NCBI GenBank assembly: GCA_019636625.1
Contig: JAHBXE010000001.1
Location: 62,001 to 126,000 of the forward strand
Direction of reading: 5' to 3'
DNA from: Phycisphaeraceae bacterium
Lineage (GTDB): Bacteria > Planctomycetota > Phycisphaerae > Phycisphaerales > UBA1924
DNA length: 64,000 bases
Shown here piece by piece: positions 9,878-19,411 of this stretch (its first letter is position 1; every line of letters begins with the position of its first letter). The notes beneath the pieces are model-generated. The model saw only the letters and a program-made list of their open reading frames with translations. It searched no databases and had not been told where the DNA came from. Both the position numbers and the translations under genes were made by a program.

Positions 9878-11062
9878 GTGGCTACGTACGATGTGGGCAG
9901 CGTGCGAATTCTGTTGACGAATCCCAGGGGTTTCTGCGCCGGCGTGGCAATGGCGATCGATGTGGTGGACCAGGTGGTGAACCTGTTCCCGGGTCGGACG
10001 ATCTACGTCTACCACCAGATCGTGCACAACAAGCACGTGGTAGGGCGGTTTGAGGACCGGGGTGTCGTGTTTGTGGACTCGCTCGATGAGGTGCCTTCGG
10101 GCCAGATCGTGGTGTTCTCGGCGCACGGGGTGAGCCCGGAGGTTCGCAAGCGAGCAGAGGCACGCGGCCTGACGGCGATCGATGCGACCTGTCCACTGGT
10201 GACGAAGGTCCACTCCGAGGCCGTGCGGTACGCGCGGCAGGGGTACCAGATCCTGCTGGTGGGGCACGCGGACCACCAGGAGGTGGTCGGCACGCGGGGC
10301 GAGGCGCCGGAATCGATCCAAGTCGTCGAGACGGTCGACGACATCCCGAAACTGTCCATCAAGGACCCTGAGCGGCTTGTTTACCTCACGCAGACGACCC
10401 TCTCGACCGACGATGCGGGTGTGATCATCGCGGCACTCAAGAAAGCGTTCCCGAAGATCAAGGAACCGCCGTCGAGTGACATCTGCTACGCGACCACAAA
10501 CCGCCAGCACGCCGTGCGGCAGGTCGCGCCGGAGTGCGACGTGGTGCTGGTTGTGGGGTCGAAGAACTCGAGCAACTCGGTGCGGCTGACGGAGATCGCG
10601 CAGAACGTGGGAGCCAAGGCGTACCTCCTTGACGATGTCTCGGAGTTGAGGGAGGAGTGGTTCGAGCTTGCGGCGAAATCGGATGCGAAGTCTGAGGTGA
10701 AGTTTGAAGTGAAGTCTGAGGTGGCACGCCTGTCCGAGCCGTACGCCAAGTCTGTACACGTCTCGGAGAGGCGTGCCACCAAGGACCGGGAGCTGACGGT
10801 GCTGCTGACGGCGGGCGCTTCAGCGCCGGAGGACTTGGTGGCCGGGATTTGCCGCGAGCTGGTTCGGCGGTACGGGGCCACGATCGAGACACGGGATGTC
10901 TTCGATGAGGACGTCGAGTTCGCACTGCCGGCGGCGTTGAAGAGGTTGATGCGGGAGCAGGGGATCGAGCCAGCGTCGGGGGGAATCCGCGTGGGGAAGG
11001 CGAACGTGACGCCAGAGGCCTATGGGGCTGTGGCATTGACGGTGAGTGCCAAGAGTGGTTAA
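9878..11062 (+). CDS. ispH: 4-hydroxy-3-methylbut-2-enyl diphosphate reductase with repeat insertion
   Basis: IspH performs the last step of the methylerythritol-phosphate isoprenoid pathway with a [4Fe-4S] cluster. The three cluster cysteines are visible: NPRGFCAGV (about residue 20), DATCPLVTKVH (about 105) and SDICYATTNRQ. The start is GTG at 9878; another GTG at 9902 would give a terminus closer to other IspH proteins. At 394 residues it is far longer than the usual 310-320. Part of the excess is an insert at about residues 268-305 made of a KSEV-KFEV-KSEV repeat and a palindromic DNA element. Both sides of the insert keep IspH similarity (NVGAKAYLLDD before, LTVLLTAGASAPEDLV after), so the gene is probably functional. 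Confidence 0.93.
   Translation: MATYDVGSVRILLTNPRGFCAGVAMAIDVVDQVVNLFPGRTIYVYHQIVHNKHVVGRFEDRGVVFVDSLDEVPSGQIVVFSAHGVSPEVRKRAEARGLTAIDATCPLVTKVHSEAVRYARQGYQILLVGHADHQEVVGTRGEAPESIQVVETVDDIPKLSIKDPERLVYLTQTTLSTDDAGVIIAALKKAFPKIKEPPSSDICYATTNRQHAVRQVAPECDVVLVVGSKNSSNSVRLTEIAQNVGAKAYLLDDVSELREEWFELAAKSDAKSEVKFEVKSEVARLSEPYAKSVHVSERRATKDRELTVLLTAGASAPEDLVAGICRELVRRYGATIETRDVFDEDVEFALPAALKRLMREQGIEPASGGIRVGKANVTPEAYGAVALTVSAKSG
10680..10780. repeat. 12-bp tandem repeat plus 61-bp palindromic element inside ispH
   Basis: At about 10687-10722 a 12-base unit GAAGTCTGAGGT occurs three times with small changes. Next comes an inverted repeat: GGTGGCACGCCTGTCCGAG at 10720-10738 and its complement at 10762-10780, matching at 18 of 19 positions around a 23-base loop. 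The reading frame stays open. The right arm is read as HVSERRAT, and the same arm in dnaE2 is read as HASERRAT, so it is a dispersed repeat. Confidence 0.85.
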
Positions 11063-11091
11063 CGACTGGGTATGACAACTGGCGGGCGTTC

Positions 11092-12372
11092 GTGCCGCCT
11101 CTTTCGCGGCAGCAGCCCTTGGGGCCCTTACGATTGTCCGTGCGTCATCCGCCCAACCATATCTTCGATCACACACTCGACTCTCTCAAGGAGTGGTGCG
11201 CTGCGCAGCGAATGCCGGCGTTTCGGGCGGCACAGATCCTCGAGTGGGTCTACGCCAAGAAAGTCATTGACCCCGCGGCGATGTCAAACCTGTCTGCGTT
11301 GAACCGGGAACAACTCGCCAAGGGAATGACATTCCTTTCGGGGCAGATCGTCGCGCACCAGGCCGCGACCGATGGGACCCAGAAGCTTCTGATTGAATGG
11401 GATGATGGTGGGGGGAGTGAAGGTCCAACGTCAAACGACGTGAGCGTCGATCACGGGGGGGCCACTGAGCCGCACGGGCTACACGTTGACCGGCTGGACG
11501 GGCTTGCGTCGCGGTTGCGGATCGCGGGTCAGCCGGTGCTCGGGGTGTTTGAGGGTCCTGAGGGCGACACACGGCGGCAAACGGAATGCGTGATGATTCC
11601 ATCGGACCCCGAGCCGGGCTCAGAAGGAACGCCGCGCCGCACCGCCTGCATCTCGTCGCAGGTCGGTTGCCCCGTGGGCTGCCGGTTCTGCGCATCAGGT
11701 CTTGGCGGTCTGGATGGAAACCTCTCGGCGGGCCGGATCGTGGAGCAGGTCTGGAGGTTGGGCACGCTCGAGGGCGTGAAGCGGATCACGAACGTTGTGT
11801 TCATGGGGATGGGCGAACCCCTCTCGAACTTCGCGGCTGTCTCGAAGGCGATTCGAACGCTGACGGCGCCTTGGGCCACGAACATCTCCGCCAGGAAGAT
11901 CACCATCTCGACCGTGGGGTTGCCGAAGGCGATTGAAAGACTCGCGGCAGAGATGGAGCTTCCGGTGACCCTCGCGCTCTCGCTGCATGCGCCGAACGAT
12001 GAGCTGCGCCGGAAGTTGATCCCCTGGGCGGAGTTCACGACAATCAAGGACCTGCTCGCGGCATGCCAGAAGTGGTTCGAGAAGACAGGGCGGGAGATCA
12101 CCCTGGAGTACACGTTGCTGCGGGGCACGAACGACAAGCCCGAGCACGCGGCCGAACTGGCCCAACTGGCCAAGACTCTGCGGGCCAACGTCAATCTGAT
12201 CCGATACAACGAGGTGGAGGGGCTGGAGTTCAAGCGGCCGCGGACGGAGGATGTGCTGGAGTTCCAGAGGGTGCTCCGCGCGCGGCATGTCAACGCCCAC
12301 ATCCGTCGGAGCCGAGGCCGGGATATCGCCGCGGCGTGCGGGCAGTTGAGACATGAAGGCGCCAAGGGGTAG
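11092..12372 (+). CDS. rlmN: 23S rRNA (adenine2503-C2)-methyltransferase RlmN
   Basis: A radical-SAM methyltransferase that methylates A2503 of 23S rRNA and A37 of some tRNAs. The radical-SAM cysteines are CPVGCRFCASG (C-x3-C-x2-C), followed by the family run TNVVFMGMGEPLSNF, ISTVGLPKAI, LALSLHAPND and the C-terminal HVNAHIRRSRGRDIAAACGQL containing the second catalytic Cys. The reported start is GTG at 11092; another GTG at 11140 is possible and neither has a clear ribosome-binding site. At 426 residues it is long. The excess lies before the radical-SAM core (about residues 103-162), a Gly/Asp-rich stretch that separates KLLIEWD from ECVMIPSD. Gap to ispH 29 bp. Confidence 0.92.
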   Translation: MPPLSRQQPLGPLRLSVRHPPNHIFDHTLDSLKEWCAAQRMPAFRAAQILEWVYAKKVIDPAAMSNLSALNREQLAKGMTFLSGQIVAHQAATDGTQKLLIEWDDGGGSEGPTSNDVSVDHGGATEPHGLHVDRLDGLASRLRIAGQPVLGVFEGPEGDTRRQTECVMIPSDPEPGSEGTPRRTACISSQVGCPVGCRFCASGLGGLDGNLSAGRIVEQVWRLGTLEGVKRITNVVFMGMGEPLSNFAAVSKAIRTLTAPWATNISARKITISTVGLPKAIERLAAEMELPVTLALSLHAPNDELRRKLIPWAEFTTIKDLLAACQKWFEKTGREITLEYTLLRGTNDKPEHAAELAQLAKTLRANVNLIRYNEVEGLEFKRPRTEDVLEFQRVLRARHVNAHIRRSRGRDIAAACGQLRHEGAKG

Positions 12373-12438
12373 GCCGTCGCGGCAGAAGACGGTGATGATT
12401 CGGCAGGCTCAACAGGTTCAGCGGCCAAAGGGGCCACG

Positions 12439-13284
12439 ATGATTCAGGTGATGCTGGCGGAAGGAATGGATTGGGGGCGGCAGTTCAGGCCGTTCACGCT
12501 GTACCACCTGCTGATGACCGTGTCATGCGTGCTGGCCATGGCGGGGGCCTGGGTGATCGGGAAGCGGCTGGAGTCTTCGGCTGCGGAGGCGAAGTTCCGC
12601 ATCAACTGGGGCTGGTGCGTCCTGGCGTACAAGATCGTTGAGACGGCTTGGTACAACTGGCCCGGGAATTTCGACATCGGGGAGAGCCTGCCGCTGCAAC
12701 TGTGCGACCTGGCGGCCTTCGTCGCGGCCGCGGCGATGATCACGCAGAAGCGTGTATTTCGGACCCTGCTGTACTTCTGGGGCATCGGGCTTTCCACGCA
12801 GGCATTCTTCACGCCGATATTGACCGTTGGATACCTCGCGCCAAACTTCTGGTTTTTCTGGGTGTCGCACACGATGATCATCGGATCGGCGACGTACGAC
12901 ATCATCGTGCGCGGCTACCGGCCGGCGGTGAAGGATCTGCTGATCGGGTTCGGACTGACCGTGGCCTACGCCGGCGTCGTGACGGCGGTCAATCTGACCT
13001 GGGATGTGAACTACGGATACATCGGGAACACGACACCTGAGAATCCGACGATCATCGACAAGCTGGGCTCGTGGCCGCTGCGTGCGTTCAAGGTGGCCGG
13101 CTTGGTGGCGGTTTTGTTTGTGATCCTGTGGGGCGTCTGGCCGCTGGCCAAGAAGTTGGGACTGGTCAAGGGGCGGCGGCCCGATTCCGGCACGTGTCCC
13201 ACGTGCGGCTACGACCTGACAGGGGCAGCGGCTGGATCGCCTTGTCCGGAGTGTGGAGCTACCCGGCAAGACGCCATCCCGTAG
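12439..13284 (+). CDS. YwaF-like (TIGR02206) membrane protein with C-terminal zinc ribbon
   Basis: A 281-residue integral membrane protein with about six hydrophobic helices. The run WYNWPGNFDIGESLPLQLCDL matches the TIGR02206/YwaF family, whose function is unknown. The last 40 residues carry two CxxC pairs (CPTCGYDLTG and CPECGATR), a zinc ribbon appended in many planctomycete membrane proteins. It is 10 bases upstream of the WecA-like gene and probably in one operon with it and the ligase-like gene. Whether it serves polysaccharide synthesis is unknown. Confidence 0.8.
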   Translation: MIQVMLAEGMDWGRQFRPFTLYHLLMTVSCVLAMAGAWVIGKRLESSAAEAKFRINWGWCVLAYKIVETAWYNWPGNFDIGESLPLQLCDLAAFVAAAAMITQKRVFRTLLYFWGIGLSTQAFFTPILTVGYLAPNFWFFWVSHTMIIGSATYDIIVRGYRPAVKDLLIGFGLTVAYAGVVTAVNLTWDVNYGYIGNTTPENPTIIDKLGSWPLRAFKVAGLVAVLFVILWGVWPLAKKLGLVKGRRPDSGTCPTCGYDLTGAAAGSPCPECGATRQDAIP

Positions 13285-13294
13285 ACTCCTCGCG

Positions 13295-14464
13295 ATGATC
13301 TGGCTGTGCCTGATGTTGATTCCGGTCGCCGCGGCGGTGTCGTGCCCGCTCACGGCGGCGATGATCCGGCTTGGACATCGGCTCAAGACCTTTGACTCGG
13401 CGGGTGTGCCGGGGCAGGTCAAGGCACCGGCGCGGAAGGTGCCGAACACGGGCGGAGTCGCAATTTTCTGGGCGATCGTGGCGCCGATCGCGGCGGGGCT
13501 GGCCGCGGCGAACTTTGCGAAGGGTGACGTGGGGAACTCGGTGCTCCAGGCGCTCACCCCCCATCTGCCAGGCATTCGGGAACAGACGCCGCTGGCGCTG
13601 TTGTTGCTGGGCTGCATGGCGGTGCTGCACGTACTGGGCCTGATCGATGATCGCCGCCCGATGGGGCCATGGGTGAAGTTGGCGGTGATGGCGGCGCCGG
13701 CGGTGGCGGTGGTGGGCCTGTTTCCGGAGACCCGGCTCCTGACCATGGTGGATTCATACGTCGGGGGGCGGTGGCTGTCGGTGCTGGCGACGGTGCTGTG
13801 GTTCCTCGTGGTGACCAACGCGATGAACTTCATGGACAACATGGATGGGCTGTCCGCCGGTGTCGCGGCGACCGCCGGGGCGTGTTTCCTCGCGGCGACG
13901 ATGGTCCAGCCGCAGCCACAGTGGTTTGTCGGTGCTGTGCTCGCGCTGATCGTCGGGGCTTGCATCGGCTTTCTGGTGTTCAACTTCCGGCCCGGACGGG
14001 GCGGCGCACGCATTTTTATGGGCGATGGGGGATCTTTGGTCCTCGGATTCCTGCTGGCGTTTCTGACGGTCCGAACTACCTATTACCACGGGGGCGAGGG
14101 GATGGTGGGGAAGGACGGTGGTCCCTCGGGTGGGTGGTACGGCGTGTTCATGCCCCTGGTGGTGCTGGCGGTCCCGATGTACGACTTCATCAGCGTGTGC
14201 GTGATCCGGATCAGCCAGGGACGGTCGCCGTTTGTCGGTGATCGGCAACACCTGTCACACAGGCTGGTGGGGCTGGGGTTGTCGGAAGGGTCGGCGGTGG
14301 GGGTGATCTACGGATTGACGGCGGTCACGGGGCTCTCGGGAATCCTCCTGAGCCGAGCGCTCGAGTGGCAGGCGGTGCTCATCGGTGTTCAGACCTTGGT
14401 GATCCTGCTGGTTGTTGCCATGTTCGAGTACTCGAGGAGCCACAAGACCGGGGATGTGCCGTGA
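13295..14464 (+). CDS. UDP-GlcNAc:undecaprenyl-phosphate GlcNAc-1-phosphate transferase family (WecA/MraY-like)
   Basis: A 389-residue multi-pass membrane enzyme that puts a sugar-1-phosphate on a polyprenyl phosphate carrier to start surface polysaccharide or O-antigen synthesis. Visible motifs are LIDDRRPMGPWVKL, NAMNFMDNMDGLSAG, FNFRPGRGGARIFMGDGG with its metal-binding Asp, and RQHLSHRL with its conserved His. The ATG at 13295 lies 10 bases after the previous stop; an in-frame GTG at 13253 would overlap the previous gene. Its stop overlaps the next start (GTGA), showing translational coupling. Exact sugar specificity is unknown. Confidence 0.88.
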   Translation: MIWLCLMLIPVAAAVSCPLTAAMIRLGHRLKTFDSAGVPGQVKAPARKVPNTGGVAIFWAIVAPIAAGLAAANFAKGDVGNSVLQALTPHLPGIREQTPLALLLLGCMAVLHVLGLIDDRRPMGPWVKLAVMAAPAVAVVGLFPETRLLTMVDSYVGGRWLSVLATVLWFLVVTNAMNFMDNMDGLSAGVAATAGACFLAATMVQPQPQWFVGAVLALIVGACIGFLVFNFRPGRGGARIFMGDGGSLVLGFLLAFLTVRTTYYHGGEGMVGKDGGPSGGWYGVFMPLVVLAVPMYDFISVCVIRISQGRSPFVGDRQHLSHRLVGLGLSEGSAVGVIYGLTAVTGLSGILLSRALEWQAVLIGVQTLVILLVVAMFEYSRSHKTGDVP

Positions 14465-16818
14465 CGGCGGCGCCCGCGGCTGGCCAGTTCGCAACGGGGA
14501 CAGCCATCGCCTTGCGACTTGGTGGCTGGTGGGTGGTCGTTGTCGCGGCCCTGGTTCGTTGCGTGGTTTCGCTCGAGCCGTTCCCGCACTGGGCCATCGA
14601 CCCCGCCAGCGTTGTGCTGCCCACCACGGGCTTGACGCCCGCCGCGGCGATGAGCATCGACGCAGTCATGCTGCTCGGATGCGGGATTGCCATGCTCGGG
14701 CATGTCATGGCTGGCGGTTCGGTGCTCTGGCTGCCCGTCCTGCTCTGGGCGCTGGGGAGCATCGGCGTCGCGGTGAATGCGCTGGCGATCCGCGCGGGCA
14801 CGGTCGATGATGCGAGGATTGGTTCGGCCTGGTGCGCGGCCATGGGGGCCGGGGTGTGTGCGATGCACGTCTGCAGCGACGCTCGCGTGCGGCGGGTGAC
14901 GCTCGCCGCACTGTTCGGGATTGTGGGCGTCCTCGTCGCCAAGGGCGCCGTGCAGACGTTTCATGAACACCCGATGACGGTCGCGAGGTACCGCGCCAAC
15001 CGGGAGCAGTTCCTGGTATCCCAAGGGTGGCTGCCCGACTCCGCGGCAGCACGCAACTTTGAGCGGAGGCTGAACCAGCCGGATGCCACGGGGTGGTTCG
15101 GTTTGTCGAACGTATACGCGACGTTTGCCGCCGCGTGCCTGACGGGCATGCTCGGTGCCGCGATCTTGGCCTGGCGAGAAGCCCGAGTAGCCAGGCGGAT
15201 GCCAGACGGATGGGCGGGGGTGTTGACGCTGGGCGCTTTGGCGGGGGTTGCGGCGTTGTGGCTGGCGGATTCGAAGGGCGGTGTGGCCGCCGCGGGCGTC
15301 GGGGTGGTGCTGCTCGCGATGATGGCGGCGGTGTATCGGCGTGGATTGGCCGAACGTGTTTCGAGACCTCTCGCGGGCGGAGTGGCCATCGGGATTCTGA
15401 TCGCGGTGCTGATCGGCGTGGTCGCGCGCGGGTTGATGGGCGAGTCGATCGGCGAGCGGAGCCTCCTCTTTCGTTGGTTCTATATGCAGGGTGCTGCAAG
15501 GGCCTTTCTAGACAGCCCGCTCTTCGGCACCGGGCCTGATGGGTTCAAAGAGGCGTACATGCTGTTCAAGCCCCCGCTGAGCCCGGAGGAGGTAACCAGC
15601 CCACACAGCGTGTTGCTGGACCTCGCGGCGAGGCTCGGCGTGTTCGGCGTGCTGTGGGCGGGACTCTGGGTGCGTTGGGTGTTTGGCGTCGGCGCAGCGT
15701 TGTTCCAGCCGCAGCACACGGAGGTCGGAAGCGACCGGCGGGAAGTCTGGCTCGTATCGCTGGCCGCGGCGGCGCCCGTGTTGATATCGACCTATATCGA
15801 GCGGAGCATGGGGGATCCGGAGCAGGCCGCGGCGAGGCTGGGTGGATTGGCGGCATGGGTCGGTATTTCCCTCGCCATGCTGGCGTTGCTCCGGGTGTCG
15901 AGGGTCGCCGTGGGCGTGCTCGGAGTGGGGGCGTTGGTGGTCGCCGTGCACGGACAGGTTGAGGTCACGCCCGTGTTCGATTCGAGTGCGGCGTGGGTGT
16001 GCGTGCTGCTGGGCGCGGTGAGCGCTCCGCGAAGGAGCGAGTCCGGGGGCAGCGCGGGTGGAAGGGGGTTGCTGGCGACGGCCGTGCTCGTGGCCGCGTC
16101 CATCGTCGTGGCATGGTTCGGTGTCGTTCCGGCATCGCGATGGGAGAGTTCACTGGCCGATGCGGCGGCGAGCATGCGGCCCATGGCACAGATCCGCACC
16201 GTTCTGACGGAGGAGCGAGACCCGGCCCACATCGAGAGCACGATGGCGGAGCTGGCGCGCATGACGGGCTTGCCCCCGCCGCGGAGCGAGGCGGAGTTTC
16301 AGACTGCAATGGCGCGGCTGGCGCATTGGTGCGCCTCGGAGGCGATGCCGCACCTGGAGCGGGCGGTACGCGAAGCGCCGGGACACCTTGGGACCCGTGA
16401 GGCGATGGTCCGCGTGCTGATGGAGGGAGCCGGGACGGCTGAGGTGGCGGGCAGGCCCGACGTGAAAGAGCCCAGCATGAAGCGGGCGCTCATGCACGCG
16501 AGGGAGTTGGTCCAACGTCGGCCGAGTGCTTCAACGTGGGGCCTCGTGGCCAATGTCGAAGTGACGTTCTGGCGGGCCACGGGGGATTCATCCCACCTTG
16601 ACGCGGCCGTGGAGGCGTGGGAGAGGGGGGCGAGGTTGGACCCCTACGGCCTGTCGATGCCGCTGCAGCAGTTCCGAGCGATGGTCAGCGCCGGTCGTCC
16701 CGTGGGAGAACTTGCCCGAAAGCTGCTGCAACTTGATGCGCTCCAGCGGCTGGACCCCATCCGCGGGCTTTCTCCGGCGGATCGGGCGGTTGTCGAACGG
16801 GCGGCGGAGGGCCGGTAG
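14461..16818 (+). CDS. O-antigen ligase/polymerase-like membrane protein with long C-terminal domain
   Basis: A 785-residue protein whose GTG start overlaps the stop of the WecA-like gene. It has around ten hydrophobic helices in the first 550 residues. The run GTGPDGFKEAYMLFKPPLSPEE followed by PHSVLLDLAARLGVFG is the Wzy_C (O-antigen ligase) signature, in which the loop acts in transfer of the polymer. The last 240 residues are soluble and helical, with TPR-like character (EAPGHLGTREAMVRVLMEGAG). Context with the carrier-priming enzyme supports a role in surface polysaccharide assembly. Confidence 0.82.
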   Translation: MTAAPAAGQFATGTAIALRLGGWWVVVVAALVRCVVSLEPFPHWAIDPASVVLPTTGLTPAAAMSIDAVMLLGCGIAMLGHVMAGGSVLWLPVLLWALGSIGVAVNALAIRAGTVDDARIGSAWCAAMGAGVCAMHVCSDARVRRVTLAALFGIVGVLVAKGAVQTFHEHPMTVARYRANREQFLVSQGWLPDSAAARNFERRLNQPDATGWFGLSNVYATFAAACLTGMLGAAILAWREARVARRMPDGWAGVLTLGALAGVAALWLADSKGGVAAAGVGVVLLAMMAAVYRRGLAERVSRPLAGGVAIGILIAVLIGVVARGLMGESIGERSLLFRWFYMQGAARAFLDSPLFGTGPDGFKEAYMLFKPPLSPEEVTSPHSVLLDLAARLGVFGVLWAGLWVRWVFGVGAALFQPQHTEVGSDRREVWLVSLAAAAPVLISTYIERSMGDPEQAAARLGGLAAWVGISLAMLALLRVSRVAVGVLGVGALVVAVHGQVEVTPVFDSSAAWVCVLLGAVSAPRRSESGGSAGGRGLLATAVLVAASIVVAWFGVVPASRWESSLADAAASMRPMAQIRTVLTEERDPAHIESTMAELARMTGLPPPRSEAEFQTAMARLAHWCASEAMPHLERAVREAPGHLGTREAMVRVLMEGAGTAEVAGRPDVKEPSMKRALMHARELVQRRPSASTWGLVANVEVTFWRATGDSSHLDAAVEAWERGARLDPYGLSMPLQQFRAMVSAGRPVGELARKLLQLDALQRLDPIRGLSPADRAVVERAAEGR

Positions 16819-17127
16819 GCCCGAACAGGTCCATATCAGCCAATCTTGACCCCTTTGGGGGCTGGTCTAAACTTACGGTCTTGGCGGGGGTTGCCCGCCA
16901 GACTCAGGCCGCGGTTCGCGGCGCCGGAGGTTCGGCCATGGACTCTCAGGAGGATCCGGGCCCCGGGTAAGAGCGATCGCTCCGCATCGCTTTTCCCGCG
17001 GAGCCCGAGATTCAACAAGCCCCCCTGAGCACCGCGATCAGCGGCTGCTCCGAGGTGATCAGACCCGCCACGACAGCCCCTCACCACCCCGCCGACCACA
17101 ACGGCGAGTTCGATTCGAGACAGAACC
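16819..17127. other. intergenic leader region of fusA
   Basis: This 309-base gap holds the probable fusA promoter and a GC-rich leader. An imperfect hairpin sits near 16975-17005, around repeated GCGATCGC-like bases. I find no gene or clear riboswitch here. Confidence 0.4.
16846..16873 (+). promoter_or_regulatory. probable promoter of fusA
   Basis: TTGACC at 16846-16851 and TAAACT at 16868-16873 are 16 bases apart, which fits a sigma-70-type promoter (-35 matches 5 of 6, -10 matches 4 of 6). The fusA start lies about 250 bases further, leaving a long leader. This call is from sequence only. Confidence 0.5.
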
Positions 17128-19257
17128 ATGCCCACCGACCTTTCCCACATTCGCAACATCGGAATCTGCGCCCACATCGACGCCGGCAAGACGACCGTCT
17201 CCGAGCGCATCCTGTACTACACCGGCAAGACCTACAAGCTGGGCGAGGTGCACGAGGGCACGGCCACGATGGACTTCCTGCAGGATGAGCAGGAGCGAGG
17301 CATCACGATTCAGTCCGCCGCGACCACCTGCCCGTGGGAACACAATGGTCGGGAGTACAAGATCAACCTGATCGACACGCCGGGCCACGTTGACTTCACG
17401 ATCGAAGTCGAACGGTCGCTCCGCGTGCTCGACGGCGCTGTGGCGGTGTTCGACGGCAAGGAAGGTGTGGAAGCGCAGTCCGAGACCGTGTGGCGTCAGG
17501 CCGACCGGTACCGCGTGCCCCGCCTGTGCTTCATCAACAAGATGGACAAGCTGGGCGGTGACTTCGAGTTCTCGTTCAAGACCATCAAGACGCGCCTCGG
17601 CGCCAACGGCATCGCGATCCAATATCCGATCGGGCAGGGCAACCAGTTCAAGGGCATCATCGACCTGGTCACGATGCGGGCGTTCTACTTCGATGCGGAC
17701 GAGAAGGGCGCCGTGGTGACGGAGAAGGACATCCCCGAGGACCTCATCGACAACGCCCGCGAGTGGCGGCACAAGCTCGTCGAGGCCGCGGCGGAGCTGG
17801 ACGATCATCTGACCGAGAAGTACCTGACGGACGAGAGCGCCATCACGGCGGATGAAATCCGTGCGGCGCTCCGCAAGGGCACCATCGCCCGCAAGTGCTA
17901 CCCGGTGCTGTGCGGTGCGGCGCTGCGGAACATCGGCGTTCAGAAGCTGCTGGACGCGGTGATCGAGTACCTGCCCTCTCCCAGCGAGGTCGAGGAAGTA
18001 CAGGGCACGAACCCCCGGGACTTCGAAGAGAAGCTGAGCCGGCCGCACGATGAGGCCGCGCCGTTCTCGGCGCTGGTGTTCAAGGTCGTGAGCGATCAGC
18101 ACGGTGACCTCACGTACATGCGTGTCTACTCGGGCAAGCTGGCCAAGGGCACGCGGCTGCTCAACCCCGGCAACGGTGAGCGTGAGAACGCGAGCCGCAT
18201 CTACGAGATGCACGCGCAGAACCGTCTGCCGCTGGAAGAGGTCGGCGCGGGGAACATCGTGGCCGTGGTCGGCATCAAGAAGAGCTACACCGGTGACACG
18301 CTGTGCGATCCGGAGCACCCGATTCTCCTGGAGCGGATGGTGTTCCCGGAGCCGGTGATCTCGATGTCCATCGAACCCAAGACCAGCGAAGACAAGCGGA
18401 AGCTGTCGGAAGCGCTGATGACGATCCGGCGCGAAGACCCGAGCTTCCGGTTCCATTACGACGACGAGACCGGCCAGACCATCATCAGCGGCATGGGCGA
18501 GCTTCACCTCGACATCATCCGGACCAAGCTAGTCCGTGATATGAAGATCAACGTCGAGGTGGGCAAGCCCCGCGTGTCGTACCGCGAAGCGATCACCCGC
18601 AAGGCCGAGTACGTCCGCGGAAAGTTCGTCAAGCAGACCGGCGGTCGCGGCCAGTACGGCGATTGCAGCATCAACTTCGAGCCGTTCACCGCCGAGCAGG
18701 CCAAGGCGGAGGACGTTGACTTCACGGACAACATTGCTGTCGTCAACGAGGTCGTCGGCGGCGCGATCCCCAAGGAGTTCATCCCGTCGGTCGAGAAGGG
18801 CATCCGCGACACCATCAAGACCGGAGTTAAGTGGGGCTACCCCATGATCAACGTCAAGGCGACGATCGTGGACGGCAGCAGCCACCCTGTCGACAGCTCG
18901 CAGGTCGCCTTCGAGCAGGCCGGGCGTCTGGCCGTGCAGGAGGCCACCGAGAAGTGCGGCCCCGTGCTGCTCGAGCCGATCATGAAGGTCGTGGTCACCG
19001 TGCCCAACGACTACCTCGGTAACGTCACCGGCGACATTTCCAGCCGGCGCGGCATGATCCTGGACACCGAGGACCGGGGCGTCGTGAAGCTGGTCACCTG
19101 CGAGGTGCCACTGTCCGAAATGTTCGGGTACACGACCTCGCTCCGCGGCATGTCTCAGGGCCGGGCAAGCTCCACGATGGAGTTCCTGGAGTACCGCCAG
19201 ATGCCCACGAACATGATGCGGGAGCTGCTCGAGTCCGAGGGCGCCGGCAAGAAGTAA
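17128..19257 (+). CDS. fusA: elongation factor G
   Basis: A 709-residue GTPase that drives ribosomal translocation. The G motifs are visible: AHIDAGKTT (about residues 15-23), switch I RGITIQSAATT, DTPGHVDF and NKMDKLG. Domains II-V follow to the C-terminal SLRGMSQGRASSTMEFLEYRQMP. It stands outside any rpsL-rpsG-tuf string here and is preceded by its own promoter. Full length, no odd residues seen. A second EF-G-like gene elsewhere in the genome cannot be excluded. Confidence 0.96.
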   Translation: MPTDLSHIRNIGICAHIDAGKTTVSERILYYTGKTYKLGEVHEGTATMDFLQDEQERGITIQSAATTCPWEHNGREYKINLIDTPGHVDFTIEVERSLRVLDGAVAVFDGKEGVEAQSETVWRQADRYRVPRLCFINKMDKLGGDFEFSFKTIKTRLGANGIAIQYPIGQGNQFKGIIDLVTMRAFYFDADEKGAVVTEKDIPEDLIDNAREWRHKLVEAAAELDDHLTEKYLTDESAITADEIRAALRKGTIARKCYPVLCGAALRNIGVQKLLDAVIEYLPSPSEVEEVQGTNPRDFEEKLSRPHDEAAPFSALVFKVVSDQHGDLTYMRVYSGKLAKGTRLLNPGNGERENASRIYEMHAQNRLPLEEVGAGNIVAVVGIKKSYTGDTLCDPEHPILLERMVFPEPVISMSIEPKTSEDKRKLSEALMTIRREDPSFRFHYDDETGQTIISGMGELHLDIIRTKLVRDMKINVEVGKPRVSYREAITRKAEYVRGKFVKQTGGRGQYGDCSINFEPFTAEQAKAEDVDFTDNIAVVNEVVGGAIPKEFIPSVEKGIRDTIKTGVKWGYPMINVKATIVDGSSHPVDSSQVAFEQAGRLAVQEATEKCGPVLLEPIMKVVVTVPNDYLGNVTGDISSRRGMILDTEDRGVVKLVTCEVPLSEMFGYTTSLRGMSQGRASSTMEFLEYRQMPTNMMRELLESEGAGKK

Positions 19258-19263
19258 GTCTGT

Positions 19264-19291
19264 TTCCACCGGGTGGCGGCCGCCGGTGGAA
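19264..19291 (+). terminator. hairpin after fusA
   Basis: TTCCACCGG at 19264-19272 pairs with CCGGTGGAA at 19283-19291 over a GC-rich loop, 6 bases after the fusA stop. No T-tract follows, so it may be a weak or Rho-assisted terminator. Confidence 0.45.
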
Positions 19292-19411
19292 TGCAGCTGA
19301 AATGGTTCGACCAGAAGTGTCCCAATGCCCGCTCACCTGCTTGGAGAGGGGGCGGTTCTGAGCGCAAAGTCGGCCGTGCTTTGGGCCGATGAAGCGGGCG
19401 GAACCCGGACG

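Noticed and set aside
17059-18507. 482-codon minus-strand frame opposite fusA
   Set aside because: Shadow of EF-G codons, with no recognisable protein.
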